Source: Aeromicrobium sp. Root472D3 (GTDB lineage: Bacteria; Actinomycetota; Actinomycetes; Propionibacteriales; Nocardioidaceae). From it: DNA of 64,000 bases. Each line of letters opens with the position of its first letter. Within the stretch, counting starts at the first letter, position 1. The notes under the pieces were generated by a model. That model worked only from the letters and a program-made list of their open reading frames with translations, was not told the DNA's origin and did not search any database. Location: positions 1,324,363 through 1,388,362 of the forward strand of contig NZ_LMET01000001.1 of assembly GCF_001426485.1 (NCBI RefSeq), given 5' to 3'. Made by a program: the position numbers and the translations under genes. Positions 27,301-35,763 of the stretch are shown here, in pieces.

Positions 27301-28098
27301 ATGACGTCGGACGAGCGCGTGCGGGCCTGGCGGCCGGACGTCCCGGGCGTCGGCGAGGTGCTGCACGCGCACTTCACCGAGCACGCCTACCCGGCCCACA
27401 CCCACGACCTCTGGACCGTCCTGCTGGTCGACACCGGCGGCGTGTCCTACGAGCTCGAGCGCCGCCCGCTCGACGCCCCGGCCGGATCGGTGACCCTGCT
27501 GCCGCCGCACGTGCCGCACGACGGCAGGGCCGTCTCGCCGACGGGGTTCGACAAGCGCGTGATCTACCTCGACGAGCGGTGGCTGCCGCTGGGTCTGACC
27601 GGTGCCGCCGTCGCCGGTCCCACGCTCGACGACGGCGAGCTGGTCCGGTCGGTGGCCGCCCTGCACGGGGCACTCGCGCGTCCGGGCGACGAGCTCGAGG
27701 CCGAGACCCGGCTCGCGATGGTCTCCGAGCGGATGGTCGCGCACCTCGACCGCTCCGCGGGGGTGCCGCGCGACGGCAGGGAGCCGGGCCTGGCCCGACG
27801 GGTCCGCGACCTGCTCGACCGCGACCTCGTCGAGGCGCCCACGCTCGAGTCGCTGGCCGACGACCTCGACACCCACGCGACCCACCTCGTCCGCGCCTTC
27901 GGCCGCGAGTACGGGCTGCCACCGCACCGGTACGTGACGGGACGCCGCGTCGACCGCGCCCGGGGCCTGCTGCTCGACGGCATGCCGGCCGCCGAGGTGG
28001 CGACGACGGTCGGCTTCCACGACCAGGCGCACCTGATCCGGCACTTCCGCCGCACCCTCGGCGTCACGCCCGGCGCGTACGTCCGGTCGGCCGCCTGA
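27301..28098 (+). CDS. AraC family transcriptional regulator
   Basis: 265 aa from ATG 27301, with TACGTT (27289-27294) six nt upstream. An N-terminal cupin-like sensor domain (HTHDLWTVLLVDTGG, GSVTLLPPHVPHDGR; residues 10-105) is followed by a two-HTH AraC domain (LESLADDLDTHATHLVRAF and AAEVATTVGFHDQAHLIRHF, ending TPGAYVRSAA). The ligand is unknown. The divergent DUF2000 gene shares the promoter region, so it is the prime target. Confidence 0.92.
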   Translation: MTSDERVRAWRPDVPGVGEVLHAHFTEHAYPAHTHDLWTVLLVDTGGVSYELERRPLDAPAGSVTLLPPHVPHDGRAVSPTGFDKRVIYLDERWLPLGLTGAAVAGPTLDDGELVRSVAALHGALARPGDELEAETRLAMVSERMVAHLDRSAGVPRDGREPGLARRVRDLLDRDLVEAPTLESLADDLDTHATHLVRAFGREYGLPPHRYVTGRRVDRARGLLLDGMPAAEVATTVGFHDQAHLIRHFRRTLGVTPGAYVRSAA

Positions 28099-28118
28099 TC
28101 GAGCGGCGCACTCCGGGC

Positions 28119-28179
28119 CGCGAGTGGTGCGATGTGGTCGGACACGCCGTCCCAGAACGTCCACCCCGCACCACTCGCG
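28119..28179. terminator. Inverted repeat of the CGCGAGT family after araC-type gene
   Basis: cgcgagtggtgc (28119-28130) pairs perfectly with gcaccactcgcg (28168-28179) across 37 nt. It begins 21 nt after the AraC stop and ends 36 nt before the next start. It shares the cgcgagtgg core with the repeat at 40706 and is related to the array at 52999. It probably acts as a terminator. Confidence 0.6.
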
Positions 28180-28214
28180 ACTCGGGCGTGGGTGGGGAGG
28201 GGCAGAATGGCCAC

Positions 28215-31200
28215 GTGCAGGTGGACCTCCTCGGACCGTTGCGGGTGCGCGTCGACGACCGTGAGGTCGACCTCGGCGGCGCGCGCAGCCGCGCCCTGGT
28301 GGCCCGTCTGGCCTTGGCGGCCGGACGTCCGGTCAGCCCTCCGACCCTGATCGACGACCTGTGGGGCGACGAGGTGCCGGCCGATGCGACCAACGCCCTG
28401 CAGTCGGTCGTGTCGCGCACCCGGCGTCGCCTGCCGGACGGCACGCTCGACCTGACGTCGGCCGGCTACGTGCTGCACTGCGCCGTCGACGTGGCCGAGT
28501 TCGAGCGACTGCTGTCGGCCGGACGCTGCGACGAGGCGCTCGTCGTGTGGCGCGGCGAGGCGCTCGCGGGTCTCCTCGACGTCCCGTTCGTCGCCGCGGA
28601 GGCCGGCCGGCTCGGCGAGCTCCGCCTCACGGCCGTCGAGTCGGCGCTCGAGGCGCGGGTGCTCTCCGACCCGACGGTCGTCGCCGAGCTGGCCGCCCTG
28701 ACCGCGGCTCACCCCTACCGCGACGGGCTGTGGCGTCTGCACCTGACGGCGCTGGTCGCGAACGGACGGGCGGGCGAGGCGCTCGCCGCGTACGAGCGGC
28801 TCCGCACGGCGCTCGCGGACGACCTGGGGGCCGATCCGTCCCCCGAGCTGCAGGAGCTGCACGTGTCGATCCTGCGGGGCGACCGCCGGGCCCCGCGCGC
28901 TCGCGCGGCGCTGCCGGCCGGGCTCACGTCGTTCGTCGGGCGCGAGGGCGCCATCGACGACCTGCGGTCCGCGCTCGGGAGTCACCGTCTCGTGACGGTG
29001 CTCGGTCCGGGCGGTGCCGGCAAGACCCGTCTGGCGATCGAGACCGCCCGCGCGACGCTCGACCGGTTCGAGGACGTCTGGCTCACCGAGCTGGCCCCCG
29101 TGACGGGCGACGACGGCATCGTCCGGGCCGTCCTCTCGGGCATGGGGCTGCTGGAGGTCGCAGTGATCGATCGCCCACCCACCGCGCCCCGCCCCGACGA
29201 GCGGAGCCGGCTGCTGGAGGCGGCTCGCGACGTCGAGGGGCTCCTGCTGCTCGACAACTGCGAGCACCTCGTCGACGCCGTGGCACGGCTCGCCGACGAC
29301 CTGCTGTCGCACGCGCCCCGGCTCCGGGTGCTCGCCACGAGCCGCGAGCCGCTGCGGATCATCGGCGAGTACGCCTACCAGCTCAGCCCGCTCACGATGC
29401 CGTCCGCCGACGACCCGGTCGAGGCCGCGCGGACCCACAGCGCGATCCAGCTGTTCGTGCTGCGGGCCCAGGCCGTCGACCGGTCGTTCGAGCTGACCGA
29501 GACGACGCTGCCGGCCGTGCGCGAGATCTGCGGACGGCTGGACGGCCAGCCCCTCGCGATCGAGCTGGCGGCCGCCCGCCTGCGCACGCTGACGGCGGGC
29601 CAGGTCGCGGCCCGCCTGTCCGACCGCTTCCGCCTGCTCACCGGGGGGAGCCGGACCGCCCTGCCGCGTCACCGGACCCTGCGCGCCGTCGTGGAGTGGA
29701 GCTGGGACCTGCTGGACGACGACGAGCGCCTGCTCGCCGAGCGCCTGGCGGTCTTCCCGGGCGGCGTGACGGTCGAGAGCGCGGCATCCGTGCACGACGG
29801 CGGCGCCGACACCGAGGAGCTGCTGGAGTCGCTGGCCGACAAGTCGCTGCTGGTGGCGGTGCGGGGGAGCACACCGCGGTTCAGGATGCTCGAGACGCTG
29901 CGCGAGTACGGCGTCGAGCGCCTGATCGAGCGCGGCGTGGCCGACACCGTCCGCGAGAGGCACCTCGACCACTTCGTGGCGCTCGTCGAGGCGCAGGCCG
30001 AGGCCCTGCGGGGCGCCGACCAGGTCGAGGCGCTCGACCGCCTCGACGCCGACCACGGCAACGTCATGGCGGCGTTGCGGTTCGCGATCGACCGGGGCGA
30101 CCGCGCTCGCGCGGGGCGTCTCGTGACGGGTCTCGGGTGGTACTGGTCGATCCGCAGCCAGCACCAGGAGTCGTTCGAGTGGGCGACGACGGTCCTCGAC
30201 CTGCCGGGCACGGCCGATCCCGCCAGCGAGATCTGCCTCGAGGCGCTGGGCATCGCCGGCATCCTCGCGGCGACCCAGTTCGACACGGGGCCCGACGCCG
30301 CGTGGCGGGAGCCGGTCGAGCGGGTGCTGGCGCTCTGGGACGAGCACCACCCCGACCACCCCGTCGTCCACGTCGTGATGGCGGCGCTGGACTTCTTCGG
30401 CGTCGCGGGCGACCGCGAGCTCGACCTCGGCGACGACCCCTGGACGCTGGCGATGATCGACCTGCTGCAGGTCGTGACGCTCGACAACTCCGGGCGGCTC
30501 GACGAGACCGTCGAGCTCGTCGGGCCGCTGATCGAGGCGTTCCGCACGATCGGCGACCGGTGGGGCCTGGCGATCGGCCTGATGCAGAGAGCCACGATCC
30601 AGGCCCTCGACGGCGACGTCGCGGGTGCGCTCGCGTCGTGGTGGGAGGCGCTGCCGCTGCTGGTCGAGCTCGGGGCGACGGAGGACGCCGACTTCTCGTC
30701 CATGAGGGTCGTCGGCCTGCAGCTGGCCGTCGCCGACGCCGACGCGATGGTCGCCCTGCGTCGCGACCTCGAGGCGGCCCTCGCGCGCGCCGCGGCGTCG
30801 GGCAACCGCCGGCACGAGGCCGTCGCGCGGATGAACCTCGCCGCGCTCGAGCACGTCGTCGGTCGCGACGCCGAGGCGATCGTCCACCTCGAGCACGTCC
30901 TGGCACACCGCGATCCGACGTCGGAGTTCGGCAGCGGGCAGATGGAGGCGCTCGTGGGGTCGCTGCTGGCCCTGGCGCGTGCCGGGGTGGGAGACCTGGC
31001 GGGTGCCGACCGGCAGCTGGAGTCGGCGGCCCGGGTGGGCGTGGCGACCAGGGACATGCCGGTGCTGGCCGAGGTCGCCGCCGCGGCGGCCGTGCTCGCC
31101 CACCGGAACGGCCGCGACCGCGAGGCGGCCCGCCTGCTCGGGGCGTCGGCCGCCATCCGGGGCCGTGCCGACCGGTCGAACCGCGACGTCGCGGTGCTCG

Positions 31201-31328
31201 TCGAGGCCCTCGGACGCAGCCTGGGTGCCGACGAGCTGGAGCGGCTGCGGTCGGAGGGCGCGGCGCTCGACCAGCAGGCCGCCGTCGCGCTGGTCGTCCC
31301 CGGCGGGGCCCGTCGACCTTTGCGATGA
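28215..31328 (+). CDS. AfsR/SARP-like BTAD transcriptional regulator with ATPase and TPR-like region
   Basis: 1037 aa from GTG 28215, with CAGAAT (28203-28208) six nt upstream. Order of domains: a winged helix (residues 1-90, VDLLGPLRVRVDDREVDLGG), a bacterial transcriptional activation domain (about 90-225, with YRDGLWRLHLTALVANGR), an NB-ARC/STAND-type ATPase with Walker A GPGGAGKTRL (264-273) and Walker B LLLLDNCEHLV, a PLAIELAAARL segment, then a long helical TPR-like C-terminus. STAND regulators switch on an unknown signal. No biosynthetic cluster adjoins it, so the targets are unclear; the nearby carboxypeptidase or exporter genes are possible. Confidence 0.92.
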   Translation: MQVDLLGPLRVRVDDREVDLGGARSRALVARLALAAGRPVSPPTLIDDLWGDEVPADATNALQSVVSRTRRRLPDGTLDLTSAGYVLHCAVDVAEFERLLSAGRCDEALVVWRGEALAGLLDVPFVAAEAGRLGELRLTAVESALEARVLSDPTVVAELAALTAAHPYRDGLWRLHLTALVANGRAGEALAAYERLRTALADDLGADPSPELQELHVSILRGDRRAPRARAALPAGLTSFVGREGAIDDLRSALGSHRLVTVLGPGGAGKTRLAIETARATLDRFEDVWLTELAPVTGDDGIVRAVLSGMGLLEVAVIDRPPTAPRPDERSRLLEAARDVEGLLLLDNCEHLVDAVARLADDLLSHAPRLRVLATSREPLRIIGEYAYQLSPLTMPSADDPVEAARTHSAIQLFVLRAQAVDRSFELTETTLPAVREICGRLDGQPLAIELAAARLRTLTAGQVAARLSDRFRLLTGGSRTALPRHRTLRAVVEWSWDLLDDDERLLAERLAVFPGGVTVESAASVHDGGADTEELLESLADKSLLVAVRGSTPRFRMLETLREYGVERLIERGVADTVRERHLDHFVALVEAQAEALRGADQVEALDRLDADHGNVMAALRFAIDRGDRARAGRLVTGLGWYWSIRSQHQESFEWATTVLDLPGTADPASEICLEALGIAGILAATQFDTGPDAAWREPVERVLALWDEHHPDHPVVHVVMAALDFFGVAGDRELDLGDDPWTLAMIDLLQVVTLDNSGRLDETVELVGPLIEAFRTIGDRWGLAIGLMQRATIQALDGDVAGALASWWEALPLLVELGATEDADFSSMRVVGLQLAVADADAMVALRRDLEAALARAAASGNRRHEAVARMNLAALEHVVGRDAEAIVHLEHVLAHRDPTSEFGSGQMEALVGSLLALARAGVGDLAGADRQLESAARVGVATRDMPVLAEVAAAAAVLAHRNGRDREAARLLGASAAIRGRADRSNRDVAVLVEALGRSLGADELERLRSEGAALDQQAAVALVVPGGARRPLR

Positions 31329-31336
31329 TGGGGCCC

Positions 31337-32089
31337 ATGAAGTCTCTCGGGGTCTGGTCGCTGTCCGTCGCGCTCGTCGCACCGCTGGCGGCGACCGTCG
31401 TCGGGGGATCGCCGGCCACCGCCGACCCGAGGCGTCCGGCCGTCGTCGAGACGCGCGTCATCGGGCACAGCGTCAAGGGCCGCGACATCGTCGCGTGGCG
31501 GCTCGGCGATCCGTCGTCGAAGAAGAAGGTGCTGCTGCTCGCCGCGATGCACGGCGACGAGAAGGGCTCGATCCAGACGCTGCGCAACCTGCGCGACGGC
31601 CGGCCGATCTCCGGCGCCGACATCTGGGTCGTCCCCGTCGTGAACCCCGACGGCTACGCCAGCAACAGGCGTCAGAACGCCCACGGCGTCGACCTCAACC
31701 GCAACTTCGGGGCGAAGTGGCGCAAGATCGGCGGAGCCACCAACTCGGGCCGCCGGGCGTTCTCGGAGCCCGAGACGCGGGCCGTCCGCGACCTCGCGAA
31801 CGAGATCGACCCGACGTACACCGTGAGCTACCACCAGCCGCTGAACGGGATCGACGTCCGCGACACCGGCAACCGGGCCTGGGCCAAGCGGCTCGCGTCG
31901 CGCGTCCGGCTCCCGCAGAAGGCCTTCGACTGCTTCTCGCGGTGCTTCGGCACGTACTCGATGTGGTTCCGTGCGAAGCACCGCTCGGGCGCCGTCATCA
32001 CGGTCGAGCTGCCGAGGAGCCCGTCCCGGAAGTACCTCCGCGAGGTCGCTCCCCGAGCGATCCTCGGCAGCCTCGGCGCCGAGCGCTAA
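31337..32089 (+). CDS. Secreted M14 family zinc carboxypeptidase
   Basis: 250 aa from ATG 31337, 8 nt after the previous stop. A signal peptide (KSLGVWSLSVALVAPLAATVVG, cleaved near ATADP) is followed by an M14 domain: zinc ligands in LLAAMHGDEKG (HxxE) and the later His in VSYHQPLNGID, substrate-binding GVDLNRNFG, and catalytic Glu in VITVELPRS. It is shorter than typical carboxypeptidase A (about 300 aa) and resembles the murein amidase MpaA-like or gamma-D-glutamyl-meso-diaminopimelate peptidase branch, which would fit cell-wall peptide turnover. Confidence 0.9.
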   Translation: MKSLGVWSLSVALVAPLAATVVGGSPATADPRRPAVVETRVIGHSVKGRDIVAWRLGDPSSKKKVLLLAAMHGDEKGSIQTLRNLRDGRPISGADIWVVPVVNPDGYASNRRQNAHGVDLNRNFGAKWRKIGGATNSGRRAFSEPETRAVRDLANEIDPTYTVSYHQPLNGIDVRDTGNRAWAKRLASRVRLPQKAFDCFSRCFGTYSMWFRAKHRSGAVITVELPRSPSRKYLREVAPRAILGSLGAER

Positions 32090-32109
32090 GGCTGCCGGGG
32101 CCCCCGTCG

Positions 32110-32916
32110 TCAGGCCTTCGTGCGGTAGGCCCGCACGGCCAGCGGCGCGAAGACCGCCAGGATCAGTCCGCTGGTGCCGAGCGCGATCAGCGCGTCCTGC
32201 GCGACGGGGCCGCCCGTCAGCAGGCCCCGCATCGCGTCGGTCAGGTGCGTCACCGGGTTGATCCTGACCCAGGCCTGCAGCCAGCCCGGCATCGTGTCGG
32301 TGGCGGCGAACATGCTGGAGCCGAACGTCAGCGGGAACAGCGCCAGGAAGCCGATGCCCTGCACCGATCCGGCCTCGCGCATGATCATGCCCAGCCAGAT
32401 CGCGATCCAGCACATGCACCACGCGAAGAACAGCACCAGCAGCATGGCCGCGACGATCCTGACCGGCGAGGTCGACGTGCGGAAGCCCATCACGAAGCCC
32501 GCGACCATCGTGACGCCGATCGTGATGGCGTACCGCAGGCACTCGGCGATCGTGGCCCCGACGAGCGGCGCCGAGCGGGGGATCGGCAGCGACCTGAACC
32601 GGTCGAAGACGCCCTCCTTGATGTCGGTGTTGAGGTTGACGCCGATCGCGATGGTGCTGAAGAGCACGGTCTGGATCAGGATGCCGGGCAGGACGAACTG
32701 CAGGTAGTCCTGCGTCGATCCGGCGATGGCCCCGCCCAGCACGTACACGAAGATGATCAGGAACAGCACGGGCTGCAGCGTCACGTCGAAGAACTGCTCG
32801 GGGTGGCGCACCATCTTCCTGACCGAGCGGCCGGCCAGCGACAGCGAGTGGCGCAGCCAGGGCAGGGACGACGGGGGGCGCGGCTGCGCGACCTGCGGGA
32901 CGGTCATGGTGGTCAT
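32110..32916 (-). CDS. ABC-2 type exporter permease (DrrB-like)
   Basis: 268 aa from ATG 32916, with aaggag at a good distance and an ATGA overlap with the ATPase gene. About six membrane spans and the ABC2 signature region (NPVTHLTDAMRGLLTGG) near the C-terminus match the DrrB/daunorubicin-type permeases. It works with the upstream ATPase to export a lipid or drug-like substrate. It is convergent with the M14 gene, 20 nt apart. Confidence 0.92.
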   Translation of the reverse strand: MTTMTVPQVAQPRPPSSLPWLRHSLSLAGRSVRKMVRHPEQFFDVTLQPVLFLIIFVYVLGGAIAGSTQDYLQFVLPGILIQTVLFSTIAIGVNLNTDIKEGVFDRFRSLPIPRSAPLVGATIAECLRYAITIGVTMVAGFVMGFRTSTSPVRIVAAMLLVLFFAWCMCWIAIWLGMIMREAGSVQGIGFLALFPLTFGSSMFAATDTMPGWLQAWVRINPVTHLTDAMRGLLTGGPVAQDALIALGTSGLILAVFAPLAVRAYRTKA

Positions 32917-33890
32917 GCGAGCTCCTTGGCGGTGGCGGTGGCGGTGGCGGACGCCTGGGCGCCCTGGCCGGTGAGGGTGAAGAAGACCTCGTCGAGGCTC
33001 GGCAGGCTCAGCGAGATCTCGGTGACGGGGATGCCGCGCGAGGCGAGGTCGACCACGACGTTCGTGAACTGCTGCTCGTCCTCGACGGGGGCGGTCAGCA
33101 GGCCGCGGGTGGGCTCGCCGACCGGACGGCCCGTGACACGGCTGAGGACGGCGCGGATGTCGGCGACGTCCCGGAGGTGGGCCGGGCGGACCTGCAGGGA
33201 GCGGCCGCCCACGACCTGCTTGAGCTCGGCGGCCGTCCCGTGGGCGATGACCCGGCCCAGGTCGATGACGGTGATGGCATCGGCCAGGGCGTCGGCCTCC
33301 TCGAGGTACTGCGTCGTCAGCAGCACCGTCGTGCCCTCGGACGTCAGCAGCCGGACCATGTTCCAGACGTCGTCGCGCTTGCTGGGGTCGAGGCCCGTCG
33401 TCGGCTCGTCGAGGAAGATCACGGCGGGCCGCCCGACCAGGCTCGCGGCGAGGTCGAGGCGGCGCCGCATGCCGCCGGAGTACGTCTTGGCGCGTCGGTC
33501 GGCGGCGTCGTCGAGGCCGAACTGGGCGAGGAGCTCGGCGGCGCGGGCCCGGGCGTCCGGGCGCGTGAAGTCCAGCAGCCGGGCGAAGAGCTCGAGGTTC
33601 TCGCGCCCGCTCAGCTGCTCGTCGACCGAGGCGTACTGGCCCGTCAGGCCGATCGATCGGCGGACGGCGTCGGGGTCCCCGAGGACGTCGTGCCCGGCGA
33701 CCGTCGCCCGTCCCGCGTCGGGCCGCAGGAGCGTCGCGAGGATGCGGACGGCCGTGGTCTTGCCGGCGCCGTTGGGTCCGAGGACCCCGAGCACGGTGCC
33801 CTCGGGGACGGCGAGGTCGATGCCGTCGAGTGCCGTGGTGGTGCCGTAGCGCTTCGTGAGCCCCTCGGCGTGGATCGCGTGGTTGGTCAT
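32913..33890 (-). CDS. ABC exporter ATP-binding protein (DrrA-like)
   Basis: 325 aa. Walker A GPNGAGKTT (near residue 39), signature YSGGMRRRLDLA, Walker B VIFLDEPTTGLD and the H-loop equivalent TTQYLEEAD (Gln in place of the usual His) are all present. The C-terminal extension (residues 225-325, ending SLPSLDEVFFTLTGQG) is typical of daunorubicin-resistance DrrA proteins. It pairs with the permease downstream. A short Ala/Thr run (ATATATAKELA) at the C-terminus comes from a small DNA repeat. It is divergent from the antiporter gene. Confidence 0.93.
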   Translation of the reverse strand: MTNHAIHAEGLTKRYGTTTALDGIDLAVPEGTVLGVLGPNGAGKTTAVRILATLLRPDAGRATVAGHDVLGDPDAVRRSIGLTGQYASVDEQLSGRENLELFARLLDFTRPDARARAAELLAQFGLDDAADRRAKTYSGGMRRRLDLAASLVGRPAVIFLDEPTTGLDPSKRDDVWNMVRLLTSEGTTVLLTTQYLEEADALADAITVIDLGRVIAHGTAAELKQVVGGRSLQVRPAHLRDVADIRAVLSRVTGRPVGEPTRGLLTAPVEDEQQFTNVVVDLASRGIPVTEISLSLPSLDEVFFTLTGQGAQASATATATAKELA

Positions 33891-33994
33891 GCCCCCACGG
33901 TGCGCCGCGCCGCTGGCACGACGCTGTCACGGCGCTGACGGCGTCCGCGGCCGCTGACAGCGACCTCTCAGCGTCCGGTGGCACGATCGACGTC

Positions 33995-35701
33995 ATGGAC
34001 CTCACGATCCTCGGCGTGCTCGCCCTGACCGTCATCGTCGCCGCGTCGGTGCTGGCCCCGAAGGTCGGCGTCGCGGCCCCGCTCGTCCTCGTGGGCGCGG
34101 GGGTCCTGCTCGCGCTGGTGCCCGGTGTCCCGCGCATCGAGCCCGAGCCCGAGCTGATCCTGGCCGGGGTGCTGCCGCCGCTGCTGTACGCGGCGTCGGT
34201 CAACATGCCGGCGATGGACTTCCGCCGCGACCTCAGGTCGATCGGCTGGCTCTCGATCGTCGTCGTGGTCTCGTCGGCCCTCGCGATCGGCTGGGTCGTC
34301 GAGACGTTCGTGCCCGGGCTGGGGTTCGCCGAGGGGGTCGCCCTCGGCGCGATCGTCAGCCCGACGGACGCCGTGGCGACCTCGATCGTGAAGCGCACGG
34401 GGGTCGCGCCGCGACTCGTCACGGTGCTCGAGGGCGAGAGCATGATCAACGACGCCTCGGCGCTCGTGCTGCTGCGGTCCGCCGTGGCCGCCACGGGCGT
34501 CTCGGTGTCGGTGCTCGACGTGTCGGTCGACTTCGTCGTGGCGATCGCGGTCGCGGCGGTGGTCGGGCTGGTGGTCGGCGCCGCCAGCGTCGCGGTGCGC
34601 GCCCGCCTGCACGACGCCACGGTCAACACCGCGATCTCGTTCGCCGTCCCGTTCATCGCCTACGCCCCCGCCGAGCACCTGGGCGCGTCAGGCCTCGTCG
34701 CGGTCGTCACGACGGGCCTCGTCACGGGCTACTGGGGGCCGTCGGTGCTGAGGGCGCAGGACCGGCTCGCCGAGGCCGTGAACTGGCGGACGGTCGCCTT
34801 CCTGCTCGAGGGCGGCGTGTTCCTGCTCATGGGCCTCGAGCTGGGCCCGCTGCTCGACGACTTCCGGTCCGAGGACGGCGACTTCCGGCGGCTCGCGGTG
34901 CTGAGCGCCCTGTGCCTCGGGATCCTGCTGGCGGTGCGCGGCCTGTACGTCGTGGCGCTGCTGTGGAGCCTGCTGAAGGCGCGGCAGGGGGCCGGGCGGA
35001 CCGTCGAGCCGCGGCTCAACCGGGTGCGCGACTACCTCGCGTCGGACGAGTCGTCGGCCCTGCCCGCCCACCGTCTGCGGCGCATCCACCAGATGGTCAC
35101 CCGCCGCGAGGCCGACCTGCGGTTCTACGAGGAGGAACGCCTCGACCGCCGCGCGGGGGCGGTGCTGGTCTGGGCCGGCATGCGGGGGAGCGTGACGCTC
35201 GCCGCGGCGCAGACGCTGCCGACGGGCTTCGAGCAGCGTGAGCTGCTGATCCTGGTCGCGTTCACCGTCGCGGTGTCGTCGCTGGTGCTGCAGGGCGGGA
35301 CGCTGGCGTGGGTCGTGCGACGTCTCGAGGTCGAGTCCGACCGCCGCGAGATCGACCGCCAGCAGCTCGCGGCGCTGTCGCAGATGCTGGCAGACGTCGC
35401 GGCGTCGCGGTGCGCCGAGGTCGCCGACGACGGCCTCGACGGGCGGGCGCTCGAGCCCGTCGTCCTCGACCAGGTGCAGGACGACAGCCACCCCGAGCGG
35501 ACGACCCGGTGGGCCGGCGAGGGGGACGACGGGGTCGCCCAGCGGCTGCGCGACTACGTCGACCTGCGCCGCGCCGTGCTGGCCGACCAGCGCGACGCCC
35601 TGATCGACGCCCGGTCGTCGGGCCGCTTCGACTCCGAGAACCTCAACCGCATGCTGCGGCGCGTCGACGCTGGCGACATGGCGATGGACCGGCTGGACTG
35701 A
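33995..35701 (+). CDS. CPA1 family cation/proton antiporter (NhaP-like)
   Basis: 568 aa from ATG 33995, with CACGAT (33982-33987) seven nt upstream. About 12 membrane spans occupy residues 1-425. Conserved motifs are AIVSPTDAVATS and GESMINDASALVL, which carry the ion-binding Asp residues of CPA1 exchangers. A hydrophilic C-terminal tail of about 125 residues (from LEVESDRREIDRQQ) is probably cytoplasmic and regulatory. It exchanges Na+ or K+ for protons. It is divergent from the exporter operon, and the 104-bp gap contains cgctgtca and tgacagcg as an inverted repeat. Confidence 0.92.
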   Translation: MDLTILGVLALTVIVAASVLAPKVGVAAPLVLVGAGVLLALVPGVPRIEPEPELILAGVLPPLLYAASVNMPAMDFRRDLRSIGWLSIVVVVSSALAIGWVVETFVPGLGFAEGVALGAIVSPTDAVATSIVKRTGVAPRLVTVLEGESMINDASALVLLRSAVAATGVSVSVLDVSVDFVVAIAVAAVVGLVVGAASVAVRARLHDATVNTAISFAVPFIAYAPAEHLGASGLVAVVTTGLVTGYWGPSVLRAQDRLAEAVNWRTVAFLLEGGVFLLMGLELGPLLDDFRSEDGDFRRLAVLSALCLGILLAVRGLYVVALLWSLLKARQGAGRTVEPRLNRVRDYLASDESSALPAHRLRRIHQMVTRREADLRFYEEERLDRRAGAVLVWAGMRGSVTLAAAQTLPTGFEQRELLILVAFTVAVSSLVLQGGTLAWVVRRLEVESDRREIDRQQLAALSQMLADVAASRCAEVADDGLDGRALEPVVLDQVQDDSHPERTTRWAGEGDDGVAQRLRDYVDLRRAVLADQRDALIDARSSGRFDSENLNRMLRRVDAGDMAMDRLD

Positions 35702-35763
35702 CGTCCGGGGCCCGCGTGTCGCGAGTTCACCCCCGCGCAACCTCACGGGTCTAGCCTGAGGCC

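Noticed and set aside
28361..31336. Second plus-strand open frame of about 1,000 codons inside the BTAD regulator
   Set aside because: It is the +1 shadow of a well-supported AfsR-like protein; the translation is Arg/Gly-rich. Only its last 250 codons (from 31337) are a real gene, the M14 peptidase.
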